A stretch of 64,000 nucleotides of DNA from Aquatica leii (GCA_035610365.1 CM069432.1:265357177-265421176), one strand, 5' to 3'; positions 11,279 to 24,250 are shown, numbered from the stretch's first letter. Notes: a model not told the origin generated them from the sequence alone. A program made the numbers and translations.

Positions 11279-13523
11279 CCCACACAGCACAAGCATATCC
11301 AATGGATATGAAATGTACACACCAACCATGGATACCGGAGGTGCATCGAACATCCATATTTAATATTATGGAGCAAGGATGGAGGTCCACTGGATATATC
11401 ATTCCGTCACGGAAAAATCTTCATAGTATGTCCATAGGACCTCTAGGTGGATAAACATTTTACATCCATATGGAGATATATTGAACAGTCAAATGAACGT
11501 ACAAAATACATACATATGGAGGTTCAATGAACATTTAATTAAAGTATAATAAACATTCATTTTTTTATAGAACCTTCATATGTAGGTAAAATATATGTGC
11601 ATATCTATATATTAACAAAAAATATGGCCACACGTCAAATAAAGTCAATACAAAATGCCAATAGTGATATTTTCCAGATGCAACAACTCCGGTTGGTCCA
11701 CAGAAAATATGACCACTTGTTCATTTTCACTCAAACACAATCGAACTTTTTTATTTACACATTCTCTCATTTTTCTAGAGCTTTTATCCATTATTTATAT
11801 TATAGGAATCCAAATACTTACTAGATTAATGTACAGCAAAAGTAAATTCAAATATGCAAAAATACCTTGTCTTTACCCAATAAACACATCTGTACTGGCA
11901 ATGTACTCCTTAGCCGGCACTCAGAATGCTGGCGATGTACTAAAATGAAGTACACTGCCGGTAACCAGGTGACACACCGGCCGATATATTGCCGGATGAA
12001 TCTTGCCAATGCAGAAATTGCATCGAACCAATATCGGCAAGTTATGTATATTAATACAAGTTAAATGCAGAATGCCAGTGAAATCTGTGCAATATAATAT
12101 GTACTTTGCCATCACATAAATATTGCGCAATTTTAAAAGCATTGGCAATGTTAGCAACTTAACACAAATTAAATGCATACAATGGTATTATCATTTTTAA
12201 TTTAATTAATAAAACAATTTGGAAACTTAACATACAATGTCCATATATGTACTGAAAAAAATTTTAAAAATATAAAAAACCTATTTACATTCATTCTGTG
12301 CTTATGTTTATTGGCGTCTTTCGTACCCACTACTCCTGGTGTTTATTGCGTGTTGTAAAGCTGCACCACAATTTCAATTTTTTCTTATGGATACTGTAAA
12401 ATAAAAATTACATTGTAATGCTACTCAAATAACTTATGCACTTTTTTAGCAATTTCTAAACTAAATTTTGAAGTTTTTGAAGTAATTATAAAGAATTGCT
12501 TTGTAAATAGTCGTGAAATAAAATACAACATGAAAGTCAAGTTTGGCAGTAATGCACTTGAAATCACATTACGTTAATATACATATAAAGTTAATGTTTT
12601 AAGTTTTAACCTATAAACTATAAAATACTCTGAAGCCTCTTACCATAAATTAAATTTAAAATATTTACAAATTTGTTTTGCTTGATCCAGACCAATTACT
12701 TGGTTAAAACATGTCTCGTTTGCTGTATCTTTTCATCCAACAAAGTAGATTGAATCGATCTAAAAAAAAATTTCAATTAAATAAAACTCAGCAATAAGAA
12801 TAATGAATTGGGAAATTGTAGATAAACTCACAAACTGGCTCTTAGATTACAAATTCCAAAGTCATTATATATTTTCTCGAAAACGTGTTAGTTTTTAGGT
12901 TATATATTTATTATTAAGAAATAATTTATATTTGAATTTAATACTCACTTATTTTGTTTACCCATCCATCCTAAATGATGAAAAACAAGCACATTTTTTC
13001 GAAATTTTAAAGCACAAAGTGGTTGGCATACGATAAATACAAGCTAAACAAAAAGCCAAAAAGTTTGCGTATGGTTTGCGTGTGCAATAATTCCAGAATA
13101 ATCAAAAGAATAATTCCTTAAATAATTCAGTGGCGATAATATACGCGAAAACCTTGGCGAAAACAAACGCACAACGAAGAAAGTTTAAATTAAACCGCGC
13201 CAAGTATTTTTTTTTACTTTTTCAATTTTTCATTAAATTTGTTGTTGCATGTTAAATATTTACTACAAAAGTTAAATTTTAGAGAATATAATTATTTCTA
13301 AATAATTTTGATAAAAAATAGCAACTCACAAAATTATGTAACATGATACATAAAAAAAATGTTTCCGAACATAACACTTATAACACTTAAGATAATCCTA
13401 TTTCACAGATATCCATGAATGTATATAAGGTGCATATACAGTGGATATTAAACTACGGATGTACATCAATGGATATTATATGGATAAATATCTATATCCA
13501 TTGCATCTCGCGTGCTGTGTGGG
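11279..13523 (-). mobile_element. TIR element with CCCACACAGCAC ends, copy 1
   Basis: A 2245-bp element that starts with CCCACACAGCAC and ends with GTGCTGTGTGGG, so its ends are inverted repeats. The first 280 bp and last 140 bp are dense in palindromic words built on ATATCCAT/ATGGATAT. The middle is AT-rich and holds a nested element at 11876-12314. No transposase was recognised; the few open frames are non-conserved shadows. A second copy in opposite orientation lies at 13731-15694. Termini, length and lack of coding point to a non-autonomous DNA transposon. I cannot assign a superfamily, and no clear target duplication is visible (flanks GACCT and CTTTA). Confidence 0.7.
11876..12314. mobile_element. 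Nested element with CCAATAAACA ends (in copy 1)
   Basis: Inside the CCCACACAGCAC element, CCCAATAAACACA at the left faces TATGTTTATTGG at the right. The left part carries repeated TGGCAATG, TGCCGG and GCCGGC words in both orientations. The same insertion sits at the equivalent place in copy 2 (14648-15095), so it entered before the outer element duplicated. No coding. Confidence 0.55.
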
Positions 13524-13730
13524 CTTTACGTTCACGTGTGCGAGATAGTGAAAAATAAATAGTGTCGAAATAAATCAAATATCAGTGACTTATTGTTAGT
13601 TTGTAAATATTAGTTATTGGTGTTTCTAATTAGTGTAATCCGCCAGCTTTAGTTTTCAATTCATATTCGTTCAATTTAATTTAGTTATTTTAATTTACAA
13701 TTCATTTTATTTCGTTTAATTTCGTTTAAA
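13524..13730 (+). other. 207-bp spacer between the inverted copies
   Basis: Not part of either copy. It resembles the end of an LTR (GTGAAAAATAAATAGTGTCG, then a T-rich run of TTTAATT words). Together with the leader-like DNA after 15694 it suggests that both elements landed in the 5' region of the LTR-retrotransposon fossil that follows. Confidence 0.35.
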
Positions 13731-15694
13731 CCCACACAGCACGCGAGATGCAATGGATATACATATTTATCCATATAATATCCATTGATGTACATCCGTA
13801 GTTTAATATCCATTGTATATGCACCTTATATACATTTATGGATATCTGTGAAATAGGATTATCTTAAGTGTTATAAGTGTTATGTTCGGAAACATATTTT
13901 TTTAGTATCATGTTACATAATTTTGTGAGTTGCTATTTTTTATCAAAATTATTTAGAAATAATTATATTCTCTAAAATTTAACATTTGTAGTAAATGTTT
14001 AACATGCAACAACAAATTTAATGAAAAATTGAAAAAGTAAAAAAAATACTTGGCGCGGTTTAATTTAAACTTTCTTCGTTGTTCGTTTGTTTTCGCCAAG
14101 GTTTTCGCGTATATTATCGCTCAAGGATTATCGCCACTGAATTATTGCACACGCAAACTTTTTGGCTTTTTGTTTAGCTTGTATTTATCGTATGCAAACC
14201 ATTTTGTGCTTTAAAATTTCGAAAAAATGTGTTTGTTTTTCATCATTTAGGATGGATGGGTAAACAAAATAAGTAAGTATTAAATTCAAATATAAATTAT
14301 TTCTTAATAATAAATATATAACCTAAAAACTATCACGTTTTCGAGAAAATATATAATGACTTTGGAATTTGTAATCTAAGAGCCAGTTTGTGAGTTTATC
14401 TACAATTTCCCAATTCATTATTCTTATTGCTGAGTTTTATTTAATTGAAATTTTTTTTTAGATCGATTCAATCTACTTTGTTGGATGAAAAGATACAGCA
14501 AACGAGACATGTTTTAACCAAGTAATTGGTCTGGATCAAGCAAAACAAATTTGTAAAAATATTTTAAATTTAATTTATGGTAAGAGTAAATTGTGGTGCA
14601 GCTTTGCAACACGCAATAAACACCAGGAGTAGTGGGTACGAAAGACGCCAATAAACATAAGCACAGAATGAATGTAAATAGGTTTTTTATATTTTTTAAA
14701 TTTTTTTCAGTACATATATGGACATTGTATGTTAAGTTTCCAAATTGTTTTATTAATTAAATTAAAAATGATAATACCATTGTATGCATTTAATTTGTGT
14801 TAAGTTGCTAACATTGCCAATGCTTTTAAAATTGCGCACTATTTATGTGATGGCAAAGTACATATTATATTGCACAGATTTCACTGGCATTCTGCATTTA
14901 ACTTGTATTAATATACATAACTTGCCGATATTGGTTCGATGCAATTTCTGCATTGGCAAGATTCATCCGGCAATATATCGGCCGGTGTGTCACCTGGTTA
15001 CCGGCAGTGTACTTCATTTTAGTACATTGCCAGCATTCTGAGTGCCGGCTAAGGAGTACATTGCCAGTACAGACCCATTGATTTGTGTTTATTGGGTAAA
15101 GACAAGGTATTTTTGCATATTTGAATTTACTTTTGCTGTACATTAATCTAGTAAGTATTTGGATTCCTATAATATAAATAATGGATAAAAGCTCTAGAAA
15201 AATGAGAGAATGTGTAAATAAAAAAGTGCGATTGTGTTTGAGTGAAAATGAACAAGTGGTCATATTTTCTGTGGACCAACCGGAGTTGTTGCATCTGGAA
15301 AATATCACTATTGGCACTTTTGTATTGACTTTATTTGACGTGTGGCCATATTTTTTGTTAATATATAGATATGCACATATATTTTACCTACATATGAAGG
15401 TTCTATAAAAAAATGAATGTTTATTATACTTTAATTAAATGTTCATTGAACCTCCATATGTATGTATTTTGTACGTCCATATGACTGTTCAATATATCTC
15501 CATATGGATGTAAAATGTTTATCCACCTGGAGGTCCTATGGACATACTATGAAGATCTTTCCGTGACGGAATGATATATCCAATGGACCTCCATCGTTGC
15601 TCCATAATATTAAATATGGATGTTCGATGCACCTCCGGTATCCATGGTTGGTGTGTACATTTCATATCCAGTGGATATGCTTGTGCTGTGTGGG
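13731..15694 (+). mobile_element. TIR element with CCCACACAGCAC ends, copy 2 (inverted)
   Basis: A 1964-bp copy of the element at 11279-13523 in opposite orientation, with the same CCCACACAGC ends. It lacks about 255 bp present in copy 1 (around 12380-12635). Otherwise the two align closely over their whole length, including the nested CCAATAAACA element. The pair forms a 4.4-kb palindrome with a 207-bp centre, able to fold into a long stem or pair as read-through RNA. No coding capacity was recognised. Confidence 0.7.
14648..15095. mobile_element. Nested element with CCAATAAACA ends (in copy 2)
   Basis: Counterpart of the nested element at 11876-12314, in the opposite orientation and at the matching position. 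Ends are CCAATAAACATA and TGTGTTTATTGGG. It contains the same TGCCGG and TGGCAATG words. Confidence 0.55.
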
Positions 15695-17990
15695 AATAAT
15701 TCACATTATACTGGTGTCAGAAGTGGGATTATTTTTAACGCGATGAACGCTAATAAACAATTTGTATGCGCTTTTATTTCGCGAGTGAATTCCTGTTACG
15801 CGCTCCTAAAATTGCCAAAATGGATAGCAAAATATTAGAATTTTTAAAAGAAAATTTAAACTAAATTAGTAGAAAATTCTAAAACGCTGCAAAAACATTA
15901 ATGAAAAGTACGAGTAAAATGGAGAAAAACTCTAAAATTTTGAAAAAAAAGGTAATGCTAATTCTAATAAACTCGAGAAAAAATTGTTAAAAAATTCAAG
16001 AACGCTTGAAGAGAACATAAAACAACTACAAGAATATTCCATTAATACAAAGATGAAAATTGAAGAGAAACTAGTAGAAGCATCTAGAGTACTGGAAGAG
16101 AAATTGATGCAAACTTCCATGGTTATGGAAAAAAATTATAAGAAAATTCCAGACGGTTAGAGGAAGCAACAAGAAAGATAGAAGAAAGATTTAAACTAAT
16201 GGAAGAAAGACTACAAGGCGAAAGACATGTAGCTCCAGGAACGATCGTAATACACGATAGTGAAGTAACATCAAAAATATGTCTCGCACCGCCGATGTTC
16301 AATGGCAAGACACCGTGATCGACGTACTAGAAACAATTTGAAGCTGCTGCAATGGTTATTGGATAGAATAACCAAAAGAAAGCCACTTGGTTGATTGTTG
16401 CTCTCCGGGTTGAAGCTGCTGACCTAACGTCTGGAGATGCGATATGAAGACGCCCACCTTCAAGAAGTGTACCACGCGCAGGTAAAGAGTCGTCAAAAGT
16501 GGACCTCCAACAATTATGCCCCGGACACCATCCACGCTGCATAGCCAACTTACGCTATGTTGATGGCACCATCAATAGACAAGAAGTTGAACTATTCGTT
16601 GACACAGAAGCGACAATAGTGCGCCCAGATCTAGTTCGAGAATATGGAAGAATAACACTAATTACGATAGAACTAAAGACAGCAACTGGCAAAATATTCC
16701 CAATTCATGGAGAAACGATGGTGACTATAGTATTAAAAATAAATCAATTAATCATCGGATACTGGTAAGTGACATAACTAACGAAATGCCTTTTGATTCG
16801 CCAAAAGATGAAAATGTGAGGGTTGCTCTAGCAAAGGATGTCGTTTTACTTGGATGAACTGAGAGCGTTGTGATAGGACGTCTAAATAGAGATCTCCGAG
16901 AAGGTTCTATTCGTAGCATCGAATCAACCGAAAATGAAATATTCGCCCAAGGACTACTAGTTGATATAGCTGTGGTGAAAGTCAAAAACGTAATTAGAAT
17001 CATGAATACCAGTCCAAACTGGGTAACTTTGAGAAAGAATACTGTGATAAGACAATCTACGTCGATGTCCCACATTCTGAAAAGTGCAAACTTTGTTAAA
17101 AACTTATCAGCGATAAATGTCCTTAACAGTTATTGGAAATGGTGACTTCAGCGTGTCAAGATCTTGACCAGCACGAGCGCAGTGAAGTCAAAAAACTAAT
17201 CCAGCAATACTACGACGTGTTTGCAATGGATGATAAATCCAAAAGAACAACTGACGTCGTGAAACACAAAATCAATACTGACGATGCTTAACGCATCCGA
17301 CAACATCCGATGCGGCTTCTCTTGGCCAAACGAGAAGAAGTCTAGAAGATATTCACCGAAATGGAAACTCAGAGTGTGATCGAACAATCTAACAGTCCGT
17401 GGGCGTTTCTAGTCGTCTTGGTGAAGAAAAAAGATGGGTCAACGAGATTTTGTGTTGATAATAGACAACTCAAATAATATAATCCCGTTACCCCAAATTG
17501 ACGACACATTATAGATACCCAATCTGGTTTGCAATGGTTTTCCACTTTGGCTTTGAAAAGTGGCTACTGGCAAGTGGACTTGAAACCAACCGCAAGAAAA
17601 CTGCATTTAGGATTGAAACTGGTTTATGGCAATTTACGGTTATGCCCTTTACATTGTGTAACGCTGCTGCGATTTTCGAGCGTTTGATGGAGACGATCTT
17701 GCAAGAACCGTCTTGGAAGATGTGCCTGCTGTGTTTGGACGACGTGATTGTGGTTGGAAAATCGTTCGAAGAGCACTTGAAAAATTTGGAAAAAGTCTTT
17801 CAGCAATTGCAAGATGCAAATCTAAAATTAAGTCTAAAGAAATGCCATATCTTCAGAAAATAAGTGAAGTGTTTAGAACACATCTGTATCCAGGACGGAA
17901 GTGATGGCCAACTCTAATAAAATTAAGGCAGTCCAAGATTCGCCAATACCAAGAGATAAACAGGGACTTCGTAGTTTTCTCGGATTGTGA
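15695..17990 (+). mobile_element. Degenerate Ty3/gypsy-type LTR retrotransposon fossil
   Basis: An old, heavily broken LTR retrotransposon on the plus strand. It opens with leader-like sequence (TGGTGTCAGAAGTGGG near 15708), followed by a gag start rich in Glu/Lys coiled coil (about 15820-16240), a protease-like region (about 16560-16750) and part of a reverse transcriptase (about 17300-17900, with the family signature LDDVIVVGKSFEEHL). It is clearly a relative of the nearly whole element at 43347-49781. Many breaks; no function expected. No complete LTR pair was found. Confidence 0.7.
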
Positions 17991-18930
17991 TCATTGTTCA
18001 TATCCAAATGGAACCTATACTTTTTTATAATGTCCATTACTTAAGATAATTTTTTTTGTGATATTGGCTATCAGTACTTGATGGCCGGATACTGAACTTC
18101 CTAAATCAATGAGTACTTTTACTTGTTCGTGAGTAGGTGTTGCTTTGATGTCGAACCGTTACCCATGATACGTTTGTATTTTCCAATAACGTATTTTCGT
18201 CGTTTTTGTTTCAACCAGTAACTCAACACTTCGTTTATGGATCTTGCCATTGAGATAAATGCTGTACAATTGTCAATAGGCTTATGTTGTTAATCTACAG
18301 GGCATGGGTCGTTGAGGTGTGGACCTTGCCCCATTCGGTCCACTTGTTTTTTTGGACGCTCTTTTGGTCTTTTTTTGGGTTTAGTACAACGTGGCCTGCG
18401 TGGCTTACCTCCTCACAGTTCCAACACGTCACTTCTCTTCCCCGAGTTACCTACTTGTTCGCGGAACATACGATGCACTATTTTTTCGATGCTTTCTTGT
18501 GTTTGCACGGGTACTTCTACAGCATAGCGGAGCTTATGACTGGCTCAGTACGACGCTTGTTTCGCAGTTTCAAACTCTAACTTATATGTTAAAGCGTCAT
18601 TCAACGTTTTAAGTCAAGCCGTTTGTAGTCTGCTGCCTTTTACTGTCTCGGAAACAGCCTACAAAAATTTAAATAAACAATTGCACCAGAAAGATATCTG
18701 GTGCGGTAGAAAACGCAAGCCGTATCAATCTGGCGACGTCAACCTCCAAACTATTGAAGATTCTTTGCAGCTTTCTTTATTTGAGCTTGGTGTACCTGTT
18801 GAAGAAGAGCATCTTCATATCTCATTTCTAAACGTGAAACTAAGGGTTTGTAATTTTCTTGGAGGCGGTGAGGAACAGTCTGCAATATTCTAAGCGCTTC
18901 TCCATGTAAGACCACTACTATAGACGTCGC
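17991..18930 (-). mobile_element. Opposed fragment of the same LTR retrotransposon family
   Basis: From about 17991 the sequence turns to the minus strand and matches the protease-to-gag segment of the element at 43347-49781 (compare about 47400-48360 there). It abuts the plus-strand fossil head to head. Broken many times. The junction could be an inversion or the meeting of two insertions. Confidence 0.55.
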
Positions 18931-20480
18931 TTATGATACTGAATTGCAAAACAAGATAAAAGCATCAGCACAAAAACTTACCCAAACAACAATACATCGT
19001 CACATGTAGTAACGTTCACTACTTCCTTTTTATTTGATTTACGAACGAAATATACTTATGTACGACGGTTCTGTTATGCGCTTAAATTTTTGGTGCTGAC
19101 TGGGTTCAAATAATCGAAGAACCTTGACGGATGTCACGTCAATGTACTCAAACGATAATAAATAAAATTAAAACTGATTCAAAGTTTGCGACTGAAAGTA
19201 AAATTGAGTCAGTATGATATACGTAGTAGTTTTGCTTAAGACTGACGGTTAACGGATAAGATTCAATACGATTGATTAATTATAGAAGTAATTAAAATTA
19301 TACAATACTGAGCCTGCGAAAAAAAGTGTGAGTCATATTTCGTGACTTCTGATTTTCTAAAGAAGGTGAACTTTACAGGTTCCCTCTCTACGACAGCCGT
19401 GTATCGGGATAAAGTGGCAGTCTCCCGGAACTTTGATGAAACATCAAGCAATCAACCAAATCGCTTATTCTAAAACTACTTATATTTAGCAGACTAGCCC
19501 TGATACGATGTTCAACAGCGATTTCGAAAAAATAGAAGGAAGAGTAATGATATTTTTTTGCCAAATACAAAATAACGACATGTAACAAGTTTAATGAACT
19601 GGAATAACTATAACTAACAGTTTAATAATCAAACACACGCGAATTTATCAGTGTCGTATTTACGGGGGAGATTAAAGGAATGTATCCTTTTCTCACAGAA
19701 CTTTATTAATAAGGATTAAAGTGTATCAATAAAGTAAAAAACCATGGCGTTTTGTGTTATAGTAGGTATAAGTACCTACCTAACATTGCATTATAAAACC
19801 GATAAAAAAAATACTCTTACTGTTCGTCCATTTTTTTATCTCTCTCCCAGAACTGATTACTACCGCACGGAAGCGATATTAAATCCCGACACCTAGTAAT
19901 ATTTGTAACGAATTTTAAAACTAATTTGTTTTTACTAACTATTTACACGTAATGTAGATATGATTATTATAAATGTAACTAATTTTTAATAAACTAACAC
20001 TAATAAAATGTATAGCTAACGATATTTAAGATAAACAACTTACAAGTAATTTATATGTGATTATCACTGGATATTTATAAACACTGTCTGCGGATAAGAT
20101 AAGATTTTTATGTTTTATATTGCAAAAATCATTGATATTATTGTTTTCATGTATTGTCAAAATTGTTCTAAAAAAATGTCCTATTAATTTATTTCTACAT
20201 TGCTCTATAGCGACTTTTGCACTAATAAAGAACATCTTATTACTGAAACGTATGTCTATAATAACTAGCATCACTATTTGGTATTTAATACTTTTATTGG
20301 AAAATATATAGTTTTATAGTATTGGAGAAGCCCGTACAGAACTACCAAAATCATTCTGATTTTGATTTTCTTACGATCAAATTCAGTGGCCATTGAGAAA
20401 TCTACTACTTTTATTAGATGATTGGAAGATACTATTGTAATGATTTTTAGAATTTAGATTTACACGTAACTAATTAAATT
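18931..20480. other. AT-rich region without a recognisable gene
   Basis: No frame resembles a known protein, and no repeat was paired except the hAT target sequence ATTAAATT at its right edge. Confidence 0.4.
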
Positions 20481-21718
20481 CAGTGTTGGGATGTACCTAG
20501 GTAAATGTACCTAGGTACAAGTACCTAGGTAATTTTTGTGTACCTATGTACCTAGAAAGGTACTTTTTAATTAATGTACCTTTACCTGTACTTAGGTACT
20601 TTTTAGAACGTACCTTTGTACCTAAGTACCTAATAAAATAGGTACTTTTAAGCGTACATGTATTGTACGCTTTATATATTTGTTTCGGACTTAATTACAT
20701 TTGAAATTACTAAACTTCCAAAAATAATACATGACCTACGCAATTTTTCCTTAATGATGCCTGAAGGGTACTGTTAATCTGTATAAAACTTCCTTGTTAA
20801 AAGTGCAAATGTAGGCAGTGACAGCACACTTAAAGACAGCACTCGGTTGAATCTTGAATCATTTACAGCAACGCAATCGTACTGTTAACATGAGTAGCCA
20901 GGGTATCAAACCGAATGCGATAAATTTCGAAACGTACAAACTTAAATAATCTGTATAAAATAGAGATGATTTTTAGAAAAAGAGTTGTGGAGTTCTAGGA
21001 AAAAGCAAACAATTATAACTGATTATATAACACAGTGATATTATAAAAAAATTTATTACGAATCGTATTTCTGCTTATATAAACAATACGTGCTTAATGA
21101 CTTATTCTAAAAACGACATATTTGACTTTGTATCATACTAAATTACATAAACATAGCCGAGAACGTAAGTATATAACGGGTATAACCAACGGTATATAAC
21201 ATAAATGCTGTAAGCACGACCTCAACGAAAATTATCGTGTACGTCGAATAGTAATTCTTCTCGGATAATAAGTACAAAACGATAGGTCCGTTGAAGCACT
21301 TACTAACCGATTTCAACTGTATAACTAAACTGCCATGCATTACCCTTCCCGTTCAGTTTCTTTCTAATTTAGTCCTAAAACCTTAATAGGTAACTTGTGT
21401 GTGTCATCAACAGTGATATATAGTAGCATATCGTTGATTGATTTCAATCATTTCATGCATTTTATAGCTGTAATTATTTCTATCGTTTTTCAATGAGATC
21501 GCACAAATAAGAGTTGGTTTACTAAATTTGTATTTTCTATGATCATAAATAAGTACCTAAAAAGTACCTGAAATTTTAAGGTACATTTTTTTTGTACCTG
21601 TACCTGTACCTAGGTACGTTTACCAAATCTGTACCTGCACCTGTACCTAGGTACTTTTAAATAAATGTACCTGTACCTGTACCTAGGTACCAAAAAATGA
21701 GTACCTGTCACAACACTG
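20481..21718. mobile_element. Non-autonomous hAT element with GTACCTAGGTAC arrays
   Basis: A 1238-bp element. Ends are CAGTGTTGGGATGTACC at the left and GGTACC-rich DNA running into TGTCACAACACTG at the right. It is flanked by a perfect 8-bp direct repeat ATTAAATT (20473-20480 and 21719-21726), the target duplication length of hAT transposons. Both subterminal regions (about 20490-20680 and 21550-21710) are arrays of the palindrome GTACCTAGGTAC and its half GTACCT in both orientations. The centre is AT-rich and non-coding. The arrays look like transposase-binding sites, by analogy with subterminal repeats of other hAT elements. Confidence 0.85.
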
Positions 21719-22047
21719 ATTAAATTTAACGATATTTAAGAAAAAAACTTACATTAATTTATGTGTTACTATCACTAAGTTCGCACTTTTTATTTATCTA
21801 AAACTGATACTTGTTTATGTTAACTACACGTACAAGATGTATTTATGTTTCACTGGCACCGACACTTTATTTATTTATCTTAGCACACACATTAATCACT
21901 CCTTTATTTTAAACCGACGAAATCTTCTTCTCTATTCAATTTGAAAAACTGACCCCAGTTTTTTTTAATACGAAAGAATAAATATTTAATCAATAAATAA
22001 AACAATGATTTGATTCAGAAACTATACAGGTTGGTCGTCCGGGGGTT

Positions 22048-22485
22048 CCATCGATCGATACATGGGCAACTGTAAGTAGCATAAATCTGAAAGTTTGGCA
22101 GTATACTAATAGGCACTTTCGTGTATAACGGAAATATATATCAACTTGCTTATTTTAGATAGAACACCCTGTATATTATTCTATATTAGGGCATAGATTA
22201 GGGTTTGGCGTACCATTCTAGAGATATTGTATGAATGATATCTTATACCTAAGTCTAATTGATTTTGAATATCTTACATGAAATATGTCTAGAATTATAC
22301 GCCAAACCAAAATATGAAATAATATACAGGGTGTTCCATCTAAAATAAGCAAGTTGGCATTTACTTCCGGTATAACCGATTTCTCGAGAGTATTTTAGCC
22401 GGATGTCCCTTATCGACATTAGCATACTACCAAACTTTCAGATTTATGCTACTCACAGTTGCCCATATATACATTGATCGATGGA
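22048..22485. mobile_element. Foldback element
   Basis: A palindromic element with arms of about 170-200 bp. CATCGATCGATACATGGGCA near 22048 and AGCATAAATCTGAAAGTTTG near 22078 are mirrored at 22420-22485. GAACACCCTGTATATTAT near 22162 is mirrored near 22320, and TTTGGCGTA is on both sides of the centre. Mismatches and small indels between the arms show it is not recent. No coding. Possibly a MITE; no target duplication was resolved. Confidence 0.6.
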
Positions 22486-22559
22486 TTTTAATTAAATTAA
22501 TTTAAGACAATATACACATTAAAATAATAATTCCTAATATAGATTCTCTTTGACAACAT

Positions 22560-23425
22560 TACTCACAAACGGTCCGATGCCACTCTACGACTAACCACAG
22601 AAGTTTATCTCAATCCAAGAATCACAAAGTTTCATTTACTACTGGTTTTTTGAAAACCGTCGTCAATCTATCTAGTTTGATTCTCACTTCAGAACAAGAA
22701 TCGGTGGTATCAAAAAGTTTGAATTTTACTGTTTCCCCTAAAAAAAATTTATGTGTTGTTGAGTCTTCTATAACACATTTTCCTCGCCACATCTCAGACC
22801 TTATTCGTATTAACACTGGTAAAATTCTATACTTTCTAAGAACTTCGATATAATGGTTCTTTTAGTCGGCTACTTTCGTGGATTAAAGTACGTGAGGTCG
22901 GTCAAATCGTCTAATCTACTTCGTGAAACTAAATGTCAACTCACCCCTTCAGATTTGAAACCACTGCGTCTATACGTACTTTTAAAAGTCCACAAACAAC
23001 AAGGTTTGACCTATCGTCAGTATTAGTCACAATCTCTTACCAGCCAAGTTCTTGTCCAACATTTTGGGCACATTTTTCTCGCTATTTTATTCAACGTTTG
23101 GAAACTATAAAGCTCGAACCCAAAGATCTTGTGAGTGAGTGTTTATATTGAGTGTGATTGTCGTATTACAAATTTACTTATTGCCATCGAACAGATTTTG
23201 TCTCGCCATGAAAAAGATTTGAGTTTGGTCCTTCTTATTGCTAAACGTTTATCATCCACTTACTTTCAATGTGATAACAATTTTTTGTGCTGTTATAGGT
23301 TTTCTTTTATCGCCTATTGTAGGTAACATTTTTATGGAATCTCTTGAAACTGGATGCTTTAGAATCATTTATAATAAAACCTAAAGTTTTTTTTAAGTTT
23401 AGATATGTTGACGCCATTAAATGTG
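22560..23425 (+). pseudogene. Penelope-like element reverse transcriptase fossil
   Basis: A degenerate reverse transcriptase of Penelope type on the plus strand. In changing frames one reads LKPLRLYVLLKVHKQQGLT (about 22960-23015), SPTYQL-like and VSVYIE segments, LSSTYFQCDNNFLCCY (about 23250-23300), SPIVGNIFMESLETG (about 23310-23350) and RYVDAIKCA (about 23400-23425). These are the family's ordered RT motifs. The YVDD box reads YVDA here. It then runs into an unrelated AT-rich element. Inactive. Confidence 0.6.
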
Positions 23426-24250
23426 CCACTAACGCATATTCATTAAATATTCCAAATGAGTATTTTGTGAATATACAATTGACATTCACTAATATTCAAA
23501 TTTTGAATAAATATACTTAAAATATTTAATAAATGTTGTACATATATTTGTAGAATATGATGTATTTATGCACTTAACTGATACGTATTTCAATAATCAT
23601 TAACTATAATATACATTTTTTTCTTGTAGTTGACAAATCTTAATTTGAAGAAAATAATTTGTAACATTATACTACTTCAAAAAAATTTTTATATATTAAA
23701 TATATTTTACCATAAGTTATTTCTTTAAATTGTTATCTATATTTACATAACTAGCAGTTTTTTTAATAAAAAGCATACACTACATTAACATAATTATGTG
23801 AATTGTGAAAAATAGTTAATCTGTAATGCAATTTCATATATGCATTCCTATTTATATTTTTCGGTAATTTTCGCCAAATTTTTTGTTATGAAAATGTGAA
23901 GTTGTGCAATAACTACCGATCGACTTTTTAAATGATTTGTTTATTAATGTGAATTGAGATATATAATATGAATTGGAGTATTGGGTCACTAAATTTGCTA
24001 AATTAAAGTATTAATCACACATCTTTAGTTTAGACGTGTTAACATAAAAAAAAGTTAAAAATAAGAAAAACTTTTGAAAAATAGATGCGTACATATTATG
24101 TATTCAATATTATTAGCACATTATGTAAATATATGTACATATAACATTTTTTTAATATTTGAGGAATATGCAATTAGAAATGTTTACTAAATATGCACTA
24201 AATATTTTGAATGTATTTTGAATATACTATGAATATTCACTGTCATGTGG
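23426..24250. mobile_element. AT-rich element with AATATTC words, possible TIR element
   Basis: The DNA between the Penelope-like fossil and about 24250 has GAATATTC/AATATTTA-type words clustered at both ends (23440-23540 and 24150-24245). Its right terminus is TGAATATTCACTGTCATGTGGG, whose complement begins CCCACA like the element at 11279. The left terminus is less clear (near GCCACTAACGCATATTCA). No coding. Tentative. Confidence 0.4.

Noticed and set aside
11655-12178. Matching open frames in both arms of the CCCACACAGC palindrome
   Set aside because: They recur only because the arms are copies of each other. No protein family is recognised, and the two arms differ by frame-changing indels there.
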